Source: Bordetella petrii (GTDB lineage Bacteria > Pseudomonadota > Gammaproteobacteria > Burkholderiales > Burkholderiaceae_B). Taken from it: DNA of 64,000 nt. The notes below the pieces were generated by a model that ran no database searches, had not been told where the DNA came from, and saw only the letters and a program-made list of their open reading frames with translations. The translations under genes and the position numbers were made by a program. The DNA lies in the NCBI GenBank assembly GCA_017745595.1, contig WMBV01000024.1, forward strand, positions 1-64,000, given 5' to 3'. Of the stretch, positions 45,597 through 54,170 are shown piece after piece (the stretch's first letter is position 1; each line of letters opens with the position of its first letter).

Positions 45597-47209
45597 GTCG
45601 TTTCCTCCTTGGCGGCCGGTCGGCCGGATTCCTCACATGCGGCGGGACGGCGCGCATGCCACTCGGTGGCCTGCTGAAACAGCCGGCCGAGGGCCAGCAC
45701 CCGGTCTTCGCCCAGCGGCGGCCCCACCAGTTGCATGCCCAGCGGCAGGCCGCCCGCCCCCGCTCCCACGGGCAGCGTCAGCGCCGGCACGCCCAGGTAG
45801 TTGATGCCGCGCGTCCACGCCGACAAGCGCCCGAAATCGCGTTCCAGCCGGGCCTGGTCGCCCGACCGGGTGTCTTCGACACGGGGCGCCACATCGGGCG
45901 TGGACGGCAGCAGCAAGGCGTCGGCATCGCCCTGCACATCGCGCAAATAGCCCCGCAGGAACGGCGCGCGCAGGCGCAGCGCGTCGTAGTAGTCCACGCC
46001 GGACACCAGCAGGCCGCGGGCGATGCGGCGCCGCACCTGGCGCCCATAGCCGTCCGCGTGCTGCCGCAGCCAGCGCTGGTGCAAGGCGGCCGCCTCGGCC
46101 GCCAGCACGACCGAGGCCAGCAGGCCCGCCCGCTGCAGCAGCGGGTACGGCGAGGCCACGGCCACGCATTCCACGCCCGCGTCGCGCAGCGCGCGCACGG
46201 CCTCGTCCAGCGCCCCCCGCATGCCGGCCGACAGGGGATCGTCATCGCGCCATTGCGGCACGGCCACGCGCAGGCGGCGCGGCGGATGACCCAGCGCGAC
46301 GGGCGCGTCCAGGCACGACAGGTCGCGGCCGTCGGCCCCCGCGAGCGCGCGGTACGCCTGCCCGCAAAGCTCGGCCGACCAGGCCAGCGGCCCGATGCAA
46401 TCCAGGCTGGCCGACAGCGGCATCGCGCCCGCCATGCTGATGCGGTGCTGGGTCGGCTTCAATCCCGTCAGCCCGCACAGCGCGGCCGGCAGCCGCACCG
46501 ACCCGCCCGTGTCCGAGCCGATTGCCAGCGGCACGTGGCCGGCCGCCACCGACATGGCGGCGCCGCTCGAGCTGCCGCCCGACACGCTGTCGGTATCCCA
46601 GGGATTGCGGCCGGCGCCATAGGTGGCGTTCCAGCCCGTGGGCGACATAGCGAACTCGGCCATGTGCTGGGTTCCCAGCACCACCGCCCCCGCGGCGCGC
46701 AGGCGCTCCACGATGGCGGCATCGGCGTCCGCGGGCCTTGCGCCGCGGCGCAAGGGCGTGCCCCAGCCGGCCGCGCGCCCGCGCCGGTCGAACATGTCTT
46801 TGATGCCGACGGGCATACCGTGCAGCGGGCCGCGCACCCTGCCCTGCCGCCGTTCGCGGTCGAGCCGCCGCGCCTCGGCCAGCGCCCCGTCGGCATCGAT
46901 ATCGACCCAGGCCAGCCTGCCGGGCGCGGCCTGCTCGATGCGCGCCAGGCTGGCCCGCACCCAGTCCTCGCTGCCGGGCGCCGCCCCGTCGTCCCCCGCC
47001 GGCGCGCCGGTCCAGGGCTCGGGCGCCAGCGCGCGCAGCACCTGGCCGAACGGCTCCGCCACCTGCGCCATGTCCAGCATGGCCGACTCTTGCGCGGTCG
47101 CGGCCGCCAGCGTGGCCACCGCCTCGGCGAGGTCCGGCAGGTCCTGTTCGTCCAGCGGCAGGCCGCGGGCCCGCGACCAGTCGCGGGCGGTATCGGTGAG
47201 CGCTTTCAC
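45593..47209 (-). CDS. Amidase-signature hydrolase
   Basis: This roughly 538-residue amidase-signature enzyme hydrolyses a C-N amide bond. The Ser-cisSer-Lys triad is visible: Lys in MPVGIKDMFDRRG (about residue 152), and the serines in DSVSGGSSSGAAMSVAAG and GSDTGGSVRLPAALCGLTG. GTG at 47209 is preferred, as it stands 1 bp after the receptor stop with GGAG 8 nt upstream; an ATG at 47239 would add 10 residues and overlap the receptor gene by 29 bp. It lies between two TRAP receptor genes, so its substrate is probably an imported amide. Confidence 0.9.
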   Translation of the reverse strand: MKALTDTARDWSRARGLPLDEQDLPDLAEAVATLAAATAQESAMLDMAQVAEPFGQVLRALAPEPWTGAPAGDDGAAPGSEDWVRASLARIEQAAPGRLAWVDIDADGALAEARRLDRERRQGRVRGPLHGMPVGIKDMFDRRGRAAGWGTPLRRGARPADADAAIVERLRAAGAVVLGTQHMAEFAMSPTGWNATYGAGRNPWDTDSVSGGSSSGAAMSVAAGHVPLAIGSDTGGSVRLPAALCGLTGLKPTQHRISMAGAMPLSASLDCIGPLAWSAELCGQAYRALAGADGRDLSCLDAPVALGHPPRRLRVAVPQWRDDDPLSAGMRGALDEAVRALRDAGVECVAVASPYPLLQRAGLLASVVLAAEAAALHQRWLRQHADGYGRQVRRRIARGLLVSGVDYYDALRLRAPFLRGYLRDVQGDADALLLPSTPDVAPRVEDTRSGDQARLERDFGRLSAWTRGINYLGVPALTLPVGAGAGGLPLGMQLVGPPLGEDRVLALGRLFQQATEWHARRPAACEESGRPAAKEETT

Positions 47210-47210
47210 G

Positions 47211-48200
47211 TCAGGCTCCGCAACGCTTGGCCAGCGCATCCACCTGTTTCACCACGTCGCCGTACTTGTCGGTGTAGGCCTTCTTCGCGGTGTCGGCGCG
47301 CGCCTTCCATTCGGCCGCGCCCGCCTCGTCGACGACGCGGTACACGGCCCCTTCGTCTTCCATCTTCTTGACCAGCTTGGCATCGGCCGCCTTGGCCTCT
47401 TCCCACTGGTGCTTGACGATGTCGTTCATGCTGTCGATCACGGCCTGGCGCTGTTCGGGCTTCAGCGCATCCATCCAGTTGCGGTCCACCACCACGGCGT
47501 AGGTGGCGAGCGCCATGCCCGGCACGTGAAAGGCATATTTGCCGGTCTTGCCTATCATTTCGGCCCAGCCGGCCGGCGAGGTCAGCACGCCGTCGATCGC
47601 GCCCTGCGCCAGCGCCGTGCTCATTTCCGACGCCGCCATCGAAATGGGGCTGGCGTCGAAACTGCGTATCATGTCCAGGAAAATGCGTCCGCCGGTCACG
47701 CGCAGCTTGGCGCCCTGCATGTCGCTCAGCGACTTCACGTCGCGGTCGCGGAAAATGAAGAACAGGTCCGCCGTGCGCAGCAAGCCCAGCACCTGCAGCT
47801 GGCGCGACTTCAGCCGCTCGGACATCAATTCGGTCAGCCCCTGGGAAAAGCAGTCGTTCTCCATCATCTTGTCCGACAGGCCGAACGGCAGGTTCACATA
47901 ACCCAGCGCGGGGTCCAGGGTTTCGAGCCGCACCGAAACGGGCCACACCATGTGCACGGCGCCCGTGCCCAGGGCCGCCAGGCCGTCCTGGTCGTTGTAG
48001 AGCTGCGAGGCCGGAAAGACCTTGACCTGTATCTCGCCATGCGTGCGCTCGGCCACGTCCTTGGCGAACTCGTTCATATAGCGGGTCTTCCAGTGCGAGG
48101 CCGCGACTTCCGACGTAAGCACCATCTCGGCGGCGCCGCCCGCCAATGGAAAACACAGTGCGAGCAGCAGTGCCGCCCGGCGAAACAACGGATGAAACAT
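47211..48200 (-). CDS. dctP: TRAP periplasmic receptor (DctP), second copy
   Basis: This 329-residue receptor has a signal peptide at about 1-24 (FPLAGGAAE). It shares QLYNDQDGLAALGTGAVHMV with the first copy, and its carboxylate-binding arginine lies in GAKLRVTGGRIFLDMIRS. AAAGGAGGT just before the ATG is a very strong ribosome-binding site. The second receptor is upstream of the amidase while only one dctQM pair exists, so the two receptors probably share one permease or bind acid and amide forms of the same compound. Confidence 0.93.
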   Translation of the reverse strand: MFHPLFRRAALLLALCFPLAGGAAEMVLTSEVAASHWKTRYMNEFAKDVAERTHGEIQVKVFPASQLYNDQDGLAALGTGAVHMVWPVSVRLETLDPALGYVNLPFGLSDKMMENDCFSQGLTELMSERLKSRQLQVLGLLRTADLFFIFRDRDVKSLSDMQGAKLRVTGGRIFLDMIRSFDASPISMAASEMSTALAQGAIDGVLTSPAGWAEMIGKTGKYAFHVPGMALATYAVVVDRNWMDALKPEQRQAVIDSMNDIVKHQWEEAKAADAKLVKKMEDEGAVYRVVDEAGAAEWKARADTAKKAYTDKYGDVVKQVDALAKRCGA

Positions 48201-48289
48201 GGCAATACCTCCTTTGGTGAGTACTGCGATGCAACGCGGGCTCGGCCCGCGCGGACACGACCGGTTTGCCCGCGACCGGTTTCTGGCGG

Positions 48290-48793
48290 TTATTGATCGC
48301 CCACGCCGTGGCCCCGCTTGGGCACCAGGCACGAGCGGATGAAGTTCATGACCTCGACGCCGTCCTGGTTGTAGGCGCGCGTGCGCGTGGTCACGATGCC
48401 CTGGGTGGGGCGGCTGCGCGATTCGCGCAGCTCGAGCACTTCCGATTCGGCATACAAGGTGTCGCCCGCGAAAACCGGCGCGGTCAGGTTGATTTCTTTC
48501 CAGCCCAGATTGGCGATGGCCTTGCCGCTGACGTCGCCCACCGTCATGCCCAGCACCACCGCCACCGTCAGCCCGCTGTTGACCAGCAATTTGCCGAACT
48601 CGCTTTGGCTCGCGTGGGCGGCATCGCAATGCATGGGATGGAAATTCATCGTCAACAGCGAAAACTGGATGTTGTCGGCATCGGTCAGCGTGCGGCCGGG
48701 CCGGTGTTCGTACACCGCCCCCACTTCGAACTCTTCGAGATAACGGCCGAAACTGAAGCGATAACGCTTGGGACCGACAGTCATGACCTCCAT
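48290..48793 (-). CDS. MaoC-like (R)-specific enoyl-CoA hydratase
   Basis: This 167-residue hot-dog-fold protein would hydrate an enoyl-CoA. The catalytic segment NFHPMHCDAAHASQSEFGKL (about 50-69) carries the hydratase Asp/His pair, followed by LVNSGLTVAVVLGMTVGDVS. The short single-domain form is like mesaconyl- or itaconyl-CoA hydratases. It is the first gene of the 12-gene operon, with AAAGGAGGT before the ATG at 48793; 89 bp separate it from the second dctP. A start at Met4 is possible. Confidence 0.9.
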   Translation of the reverse strand: MEVMTVGPKRYRFSFGRYLEEFEVGAVYEHRPGRTLTDADNIQFSLLTMNFHPMHCDAAHASQSEFGKLLVNSGLTVAVVLGMTVGDVSGKAIANLGWKEINLTAPVFAGDTLYAESEVLELRESRSRPTQGIVTTRTRAYNQDGVEVMNFIRSCLVPKRGHGVGDQ

Positions 48794-48912
48794 GCAAACC
48801 TCCTTTGTTTACTTTGGCACTTTGTCTGGACAAATGGTCCGCCAAGCGCGCAGCCCTGTCAATGACTTTTGATCATGCGGCGCAACAAAGGGGATGGATC
48901 GGGTGGCTGAAA

Positions 48913-49005
48913 CAGGTGTCTGACTCCCGCAGGGTGTCAGACACCGGGGTGGCCGGACTGTCTCAGCGTGTCGGTGTCTGACACCCTGCGGGAGTCAGAC
49001 ACCTG
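48913..49005. repeat. Dispersed paired hairpin repeat
   Basis: Arm A is at 48913-48946, a 25-nt linker follows, and the inverted arm is at 48972-49005. Both arms are of the standard type with intact stems. It separates the end of the lysR gene from the start of the 12-gene operon, both on the minus strand. Confidence 0.92.
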
Positions 49006-49016
49006 GCTCGACCTGA

Positions 49017-49928
49017 CTAATCCCCCGCCTGGCCCGGCTCGTGTTCCCGGTACCGCGCCCGCACCAGCCCGATCGCGGTCCGCAGCAAGGGCGAATCGCC
49101 GTCGCGCGGCCAGATCGCCTGGCTGACCGAACGCGCCTCGTGGTCGAACTCGATGAACCGCGTGCCGGCCAGGCCGCTGCGCGCCAGGCAGGCCGGCACG
49201 ATCGATACCCCCAGGCCCTGCGACACCAGCGCCGCCACGCTGAGCCAGTGCCGCACCTCGTGGCGGATGGCCGGGTGGAAGCCCGCGGTCACGCACAGCG
49301 CCAGCACGGTCTCGTGGTAGCTGGGCGAGGCGGCGCGCGCGAACAAAATGAAGTCTTCCTGGGCCAGGGCCGCCAGCCGCACGCGCCGCCGCCGCGCCAG
49401 AGGGTGGGTGTCGGGCACGCACAGCATGAACGGCTCGGCCATCAAGTCCAGGGTGCGCACTTCGGCGGGCGCCGGATTGGCATGGATGAAGCCCAGGTCT
49501 TGCTCGCCGCGGCGCACGGCTTCGATCTGGTCGTGCGAATTCAGTTCGGTCAGCACGTGCTCGACATCGGGCAAGGCCGCGCGCATGGCGGCCAGCAGAT
49601 CCGGCAGGCCGCGATACAGCATGGACCCCACGAAGCCGATGCGCAGCCGGCCGCGCAGCCCCGCGTCGACGCGCTGCACCAGCGTGCCGATGGCTTCCGA
49701 CCGGCGCAGCAGCGCCTGCGCCTCGCGGTACAGCACGCGGCCGGCCTCGGTCAGCGCCACGTGCCGGCTGGTGCGTTCGAGCAGCCGCACGCCCAGCGTA
49801 GATTCGAGCTGGCGGATGGCATAGCTGAGCGGCGGCTGCGACAAGTGCAGACGGGCCGCGGCGCGGCTGAAGTGGCGCTCTTCGGCCACCGCGATGAAGT
49901 AACGCAACAAGCGCGGCTCCAGGTCCAT
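49017..49928 (-). CDS. LysR-family transcriptional regulator
   Basis: This 303-residue LysR regulator has its helix-turn-helix at about 3-62 (LEPRLLRYFIAVAEERHFSR, then LHLSQPPLSYAIRQLESTLG) and an effector domain of about 90-295. RHFSRAA with SQPPLS places it near the BenM/CatM-like group that responds to aromatic or small acids. It is divergent from the acyl-CoA dehydrogenase at 50039, with 110 bp between, so it should control the dehydrogenase-Bug-CoA-transferase operon. An inverted repeat in the gap is its likely site. Confidence 0.92.
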   Translation of the reverse strand: MDLEPRLLRYFIAVAEERHFSRAAARLHLSQPPLSYAIRQLESTLGVRLLERTSRHVALTEAGRVLYREAQALLRRSEAIGTLVQRVDAGLRGRLRIGFVGSMLYRGLPDLLAAMRAALPDVEHVLTELNSHDQIEAVRRGEQDLGFIHANPAPAEVRTLDLMAEPFMLCVPDTHPLARRRRVRLAALAQEDFILFARAASPSYHETVLALCVTAGFHPAIRHEVRHWLSVAALVSQGLGVSIVPACLARSGLAGTRFIEFDHEARSVSQAIWPRDGDSPLLRTAIGLVRARYREHEPGQAGD

Positions 49929-49938
49929 GCGCGCCTCC

Positions 49939-49990
49939 TATCTATATTTTCTATGTATTGTTGATCATAAAAACGGTATTTGTATAGATA
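49939..49990. promoter_or_regulatory. Divergent promoter region with TATCTATA/TATAGATA inverted repeat
   Basis: TATCTATA at 49939-49946 and TATAGATA at 49983-49990 are exact inverted repeats 36 bp apart in an AT-rich gap. LysR proteins bind such split dyads (T-N11-A type) between their own gene and the target. ATTGTTGATCATAAAA lies between the halves. The site's function is inferred. Confidence 0.45.
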
Positions 49991-50038
49991 GATGGCCTGC
50001 GCGACCATGCAATTTCCCGTTACTGCGCAGGCCTCGCC

Positions 50039-51721
50039 ATGACACCCGCCACCGCCTCCGACATTCCCGATTCCCGCGGCCTGAACCTGTTCACCGCCGA
50101 CCCGTACGCCGCCGGGCTCAGCGCGCTGTACCTGCCCGCCGCGCTGCACGCCCATCTGCTGCCCCACCTGGAACGCCTGGGCGCGCTGGCCGGCGGCCGC
50201 ATCGACGCCCTGGCGGCGGTGGCCGACCAGAATCCGCCCACGCTGTCAGTGCGCAACCGGGCGGGCCAAGACGAGTCGCGCATCCTCAAGCATCCCGCCT
50301 ACGTCGAACTAGAGCGCCTGGCCTACAGCGAATTCGGCCTGGCGGCGCTGTCGCATCGCGGCGGCGTGCTCGACTGGCCCGAACCCATGCCGCCCGCGGC
50401 CAAGTACGCGCTCAGCCACCTGTTCGTGCAGGCCGAGTTCGGCCTGTGCTGCCCGGTCAGCATGACCGATTCGCTGGCGCGCACGCTGCGCAAGTTCGGC
50501 GACCCGGCCCTGGTCGAAGGCGTACTGCCGCAAGTGATTTCGCAAGATTTCGACGCACTGCGCCAGGGCGCCATGTTCATGACCGAACAGGGCGCCGGTT
50601 CGGACGTCAGCGCCACCACGACCCGCGCCGAACAGCAAGACGACGGCACGTGGCGGCTGTACGGCGACAAATGGTTCTGCTCCAACGCCGACGCCGGCTA
50701 CGCCATGGTGCTGGCGCGCAGCGAACCCGTCGAGGGGCTCAAGGGCGTATCGCTGTTCCTGCTGCCGCGCGACCTGCCCGACGGCACGCACAATGCCTAT
50801 CGCATCCTGCGCCTGAAAGACAAGCTGGGCACGCGCTCGATGGCCAGCGGCGAGATCCGGCTGGAAGGCGCGCAGGCCTGGCTGGTGGGCGAGCGCGGCA
50901 AGGGCTTCAAGCATATGGCCGACATGATCAACAACTCGCGCCTTTCCAACGGCATGCGCGCCGCGGGCCTGATGCGCCGCGCCGTCACCGAGGCCGTGTA
51001 CTTCGCGCAGCATCGCCGCGCCTTCGGCAAGCGGCTGATCGAAATGCCGCTGATGCGCCGCCAGTTGGCCAAGATGAGCGTCTGGGCCGAACAGGCCCGC
51101 AGTGTCATGTTCCAGACCGCCGCGGCGCTGGCCGATGCCGAACACGATGCCGACGCGGCCGCGCTGGCGCGCGTGCTGACCCCGCTGATCAAGTTCCGGG
51201 CCTGCCGCGACGCGCGCAAGGTGACCGGCGACGGCATGGAAGTGCGCGGCGGCTGCGGCTATATCGAAGAATTCGTCGAATCCCGCCTGGTGCGCGATGC
51301 CCATCTGGGTTCGATCTGGGAAGGCACCAGCAACATCGTGGCGCTGGACGTGCTGCGCGCCGTCCAGAAAACCGACGCGCTCGCCGCGCTGCGCCGCCGG
51401 GTCGATACCCTGCTCAACGAGGGCGTGCCATGCGATCCGGCGCTGGCCGGCGCCCAGGCACACGCGGTCGACGGCGCCTTTGCCCTGGCGCGGCACGCCG
51501 CCCTGGACAACCGGCCCGACCTGGCCCGCCAGGCGGCGTCCGGGCTGTACCACGTTCTGTCGCTGGCCGCGCTGCGCCGGGAAGCACGCGCCGATGGCCT
51601 GGCGGCCCGCGGCCGGCTGGCCGACCAGGTATTGCGGCATCGCCTGACGCCGCGCGACCCGTGCGCCATTCCCGCCGACGAAGACGACGCCTGCCGCGCT
51701 TTGCTGGCCGACGCCCTGTAA
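50039..51721 (+). CDS. Acyl-CoA dehydrogenase, AidB-like long form
   Basis: This 560-residue FAD enzyme is longer than usual acyl-CoA dehydrogenases and has the AidB-type N-terminal extension. Core motifs are FMTEQGAGSDVSATTTRAEQ (about 180-199), GDKWFCSNADAGYAMVLARS, and RRAFGKRLIEMPLMRRQLAK (about 328-347). The Glu in HLGSIWEGTSNIVALDVL (about 429) is the catalytic-base position. AidB itself is a DNA-protecting protein, but the operon with a Bug receptor and a CoA-transferase points to acid catabolism. It is the first gene of the unit under the divergent LysR. Confidence 0.88.
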   Translation: MTPATASDIPDSRGLNLFTADPYAAGLSALYLPAALHAHLLPHLERLGALAGGRIDALAAVADQNPPTLSVRNRAGQDESRILKHPAYVELERLAYSEFGLAALSHRGGVLDWPEPMPPAAKYALSHLFVQAEFGLCCPVSMTDSLARTLRKFGDPALVEGVLPQVISQDFDALRQGAMFMTEQGAGSDVSATTTRAEQQDDGTWRLYGDKWFCSNADAGYAMVLARSEPVEGLKGVSLFLLPRDLPDGTHNAYRILRLKDKLGTRSMASGEIRLEGAQAWLVGERGKGFKHMADMINNSRLSNGMRAAGLMRRAVTEAVYFAQHRRAFGKRLIEMPLMRRQLAKMSVWAEQARSVMFQTAAALADAEHDADAAALARVLTPLIKFRACRDARKVTGDGMEVRGGCGYIEEFVESRLVRDAHLGSIWEGTSNIVALDVLRAVQKTDALAALRRRVDTLLNEGVPCDPALAGAQAHAVDGAFALARHAALDNRPDLARQAASGLYHVLSLAALRREARADGLAARGRLADQVLRHRLTPRDPCAIPADEDDACRALLADAL

Positions 51722-51811
51722 TACCCCGGCTGGCCAGCCGGCCAGCCTTTCTACAACAGCGCCATCCGACCCGCGCGCGCGGGCGAGAACGCGCCCCAAA
51801 GGAGAGACTTC

Positions 51812-52789
51812 ATGCAACGACGCACCTTCTGCCTAGCCCTGGCGGGCGCGGCCCTGTTGGCGCCCGCCGCCGTCCCGGCCGCCACGGCCTTCCCCGGCCA
51901 TCCCGTCACCCTGGTGGTTCCGTTCCCGCCGGGCGGCCCCACCGACGCCATGGCGCGCCGCCTGGCCGACGGCCTGAAAAACCAGCTGGGGCAGACCGTG
52001 GTGGTGGAAAACCGCGGCGGCGCCGGCGGCAACATCGGCGCCGAGTACGTCGCCAGCGCCAAGCCCGACGGCTACACCATCTTGTTCGGCACCTCGGGCC
52101 CGCTGGCCATCAACGTCAGCCTGTACAAGAACCAGCCCTACGATCCGCAGAAAAGTTTCGCCCCCATCGTGCGCATCGGCCACCTGCCCAATATTCTGGT
52201 GGTGCACCCCTCGGTGCCGGTGCACAACGTGCAGGAACTGATCGCCTACGCCAGGCAGAACCCCGACAGACTCAGCTATGCCTCGTCCGGCAACGGCGCC
52301 TCGTCGCACCTGGCGGGCATCCTGTTCAACCAGATGGCGGGCACGCAGATCCTGCATGTGCCGTACAAGGGCACCGGCCCGGCCCTCAACGACCTGCTGG
52401 GCGGCCAGGTATCCATGTCGTTCACCGACATTCTCACGGCGCTGCCGCACGTGCAGGCCGGCACGCTGCGCGCCATCGGCCTGGCCAGCGCGCAGCGTTC
52501 CGACGCGCTGCCTGACCTGCCCACCATCGCCGAGCAAGGCCTGCCCGGCTACGACGTGAGCGTCTTCTTCGGCATCGTGGCGCCGCGCGGCACCCCGCCC
52601 GACGTCGTGGCCCGGCTGAACCAGGCCTTCGTCGCCACCCTGGCCGACCCGGGCGTGCGGCAGGCGCTGCACAAGCAAGGCATCGTCGAGGCCGACGACA
52701 AGACACCGCAAGGCCTGGCGTCGTTCATCGACGAGCAGGTGCCCAAGTGGCGCGCCATCATCCAGGAAGCCCACGTGGCCATGGACTGA
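51812..52789 (+). CDS. Bug-family periplasmic substrate-binding receptor
   Basis: This 325-residue tripartite tricarboxylate receptor has a signal peptide at about 1-25 with a double Arg (MQRRTFCLALAGAALLAP). Family motifs are VTLVVPFPPGGPTDAMARRL and VVVENRGGAGGNIGAEYVAS. AAAGGAGAG lies 9 nt before the ATG. It lies between an acyl-CoA dehydrogenase and a CaiB CoA-transferase, so it should bind the carboxylate that they degrade. No membrane subunits are nearby. Confidence 0.93.
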   Translation: MQRRTFCLALAGAALLAPAAVPAATAFPGHPVTLVVPFPPGGPTDAMARRLADGLKNQLGQTVVVENRGGAGGNIGAEYVASAKPDGYTILFGTSGPLAINVSLYKNQPYDPQKSFAPIVRIGHLPNILVVHPSVPVHNVQELIAYARQNPDRLSYASSGNGASSHLAGILFNQMAGTQILHVPYKGTGPALNDLLGGQVSMSFTDILTALPHVQAGTLRAIGLASAQRSDALPDLPTIAEQGLPGYDVSVFFGIVAPRGTPPDVVARLNQAFVATLADPGVRQALHKQGIVEADDKTPQGLASFIDEQVPKWRAIIQEAHVAMD

Positions 52790-52800
52790 GGATTTTCCGC

Positions 52801-53973
52801 ATGCCTATCCCTACGCTGCAAGCTGGCGCCCTGGCGGGCTGCCGTGTCATCGACCTGTCGCGCGTGCTGGGCGGCCCGTACTGCACGCAGTTGCTGGCCG
52901 ACCATGGCGCCGACGTGATCAAGATCGAGCCGCCCTCGGGCGACGAAACGCGCGGCTGGGGGCCGCCGTTCCTGGACGATACGGCGTCGTACTTCATCGG
53001 CGTCAACCGCAACAAGCGCGGCATGACTCTCGACCTGTCGCAGCCGGCCGGCCAGGAACTGCTGCGCCGCCTGCTGGCCGACGCCGACGTGCTGGTCGAG
53101 AACTTCAAGCCCGGCACCCTGGAAAAGTGGGGCCTGGGCTACGCGGCGCTCAGCGCGGAATTTCCGCGGCTGGTGCATTGCCGCGTCAGCGGCTTCGGCG
53201 CCGACGGACCGCTGGGCGGGCTGCCGGGCTACGATGCCTGCGCGCAGGCCATGTGCGGCCTGATGAGCGTGAACGGCGATGCCGACGGCGACGCCACCCG
53301 CGTGGGCCTGCCGGTCGTGGACATGGTGACCGGGCTGAACGCGGCGGTGGCCGTGCTGCTGGCCCTGAACGAGCGCGCGCGCAGCGGGCTGGGCCAGTTC
53401 CTGGACATCACCTTGTACGACTGCGCGGTGTCGCTGCTGCACCCGCACGCGGCCAATTATTTCTACAGCGGCAAGGTACCGGGCCGCACCGGCAACGCGC
53501 ACCCCAACATCGCGCCGTACGAAACCCTGCCCACGCGCGACGGGCCGATCTTCCTGGCGGTGGGCAACAACCGGCAATTCGCGGCCCTGGCGCGGGCCCT
53601 GGACGCCCCGCAATTGGCCAGCGACGCGCGGTTTGCCAGCAACGCCGACCGCCTGCGGCATCGCGCGGCCTTGCACGACGCACTGGCCGCGCTGCTGGCA
53701 CGGCACGACGCCGCCCCCCTGGCCGAGCAACTGCTGCGCCAGGGCGTGCCGGCAGCGGCCGTGCAAAGCGTCGAAGACGTGCTGCGCCATCCGCACACCC
53801 GGCATCGCGGCATGGTGCTGGAACAGGGCCGCTACCGCGGCGTGGGCTCGCCGATCAAGCTGTCGCGCACGCCCGCCACCCTGCGCCGGCCGCCCCCGGC
53901 CCTGGGCGAGCACGATGCGGAAATCCGCGCGGAAGCGGCGGACGGACAGGTGGCAGGCTCCGCAGGTGCCTGA
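52801..53973 (+). CDS. CaiB/BaiF family III CoA-transferase
   Basis: This 390-residue transferase starts LAGCRVIDLSRVLGGPYCTQ and has the catalytic Asp in PVVDMVTGLNAAVAVL (about residue 175). HADVIKIEPPSGDETRGWGP-like contacts follow the family pattern. It starts 11 bp after the Bug gene. The last residues (QVAGSAGA) and the TGA stop come from the first arm of the hairpin repeat at 53947, so the repeat has inserted at or into the original 3' end. It would activate the acid for the dehydrogenase encoded first in the unit. Confidence 0.9.
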   Translation: MPIPTLQAGALAGCRVIDLSRVLGGPYCTQLLADHGADVIKIEPPSGDETRGWGPPFLDDTASYFIGVNRNKRGMTLDLSQPAGQELLRRLLADADVLVENFKPGTLEKWGLGYAALSAEFPRLVHCRVSGFGADGPLGGLPGYDACAQAMCGLMSVNGDADGDATRVGLPVVDMVTGLNAAVAVLLALNERARSGLGQFLDITLYDCAVSLLHPHAANYFYSGKVPGRTGNAHPNIAPYETLPTRDGPIFLAVGNNRQFAALARALDAPQLASDARFASNADRLRHRAALHDALAALLARHDAAPLAEQLLRQGVPAAAVQSVEDVLRHPHTRHRGMVLEQGRYRGVGSPIKLSRTPATLRRPPPALGEHDAEIRAEAADGQVAGSAGA

Positions 53974-54141
53974 CACCGCTGTGTGCAAAAACAACCGGTG
54001 TCTGACACCCTGGCGGGAGTCAGACACCTGGCTAATCTCCAATCGGTATCTTCAGGTGTCTGACTCCCGCAGAGTGTCAGACGCCTGGCTAATCCAATCG
54101 GTATCTTCAGGTGTCTGACTCCCGCAGGGTGTCAGACACCG
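53947..54141. repeat. Cluster of hairpin repeats with a tandem duplication
   Basis: A variant arm at 53947-53978, a shortened 17-nt linker and a normal inverted arm at 53996-54031 are followed by two direct copies of a 57-bp unit (54030-54086, 54087-54141). Each unit is GGCTAATC..CAATCGGTATCTT plus an arm. The copies differ by a 3-nt deletion and a few substitutions. It fills the gap between the convergent CoA-transferase and ggt genes. Confidence 0.9.
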
Positions 54142-54170
54142 AAACGTGAGACTCCTGGCTAACCGCGGGG

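Noticed and set aside
53947-54141. A CRISPR array
   Set aside because: The direct copies are only two, are hairpin elements rather than repeats with unique spacers, and no cas gene is near.
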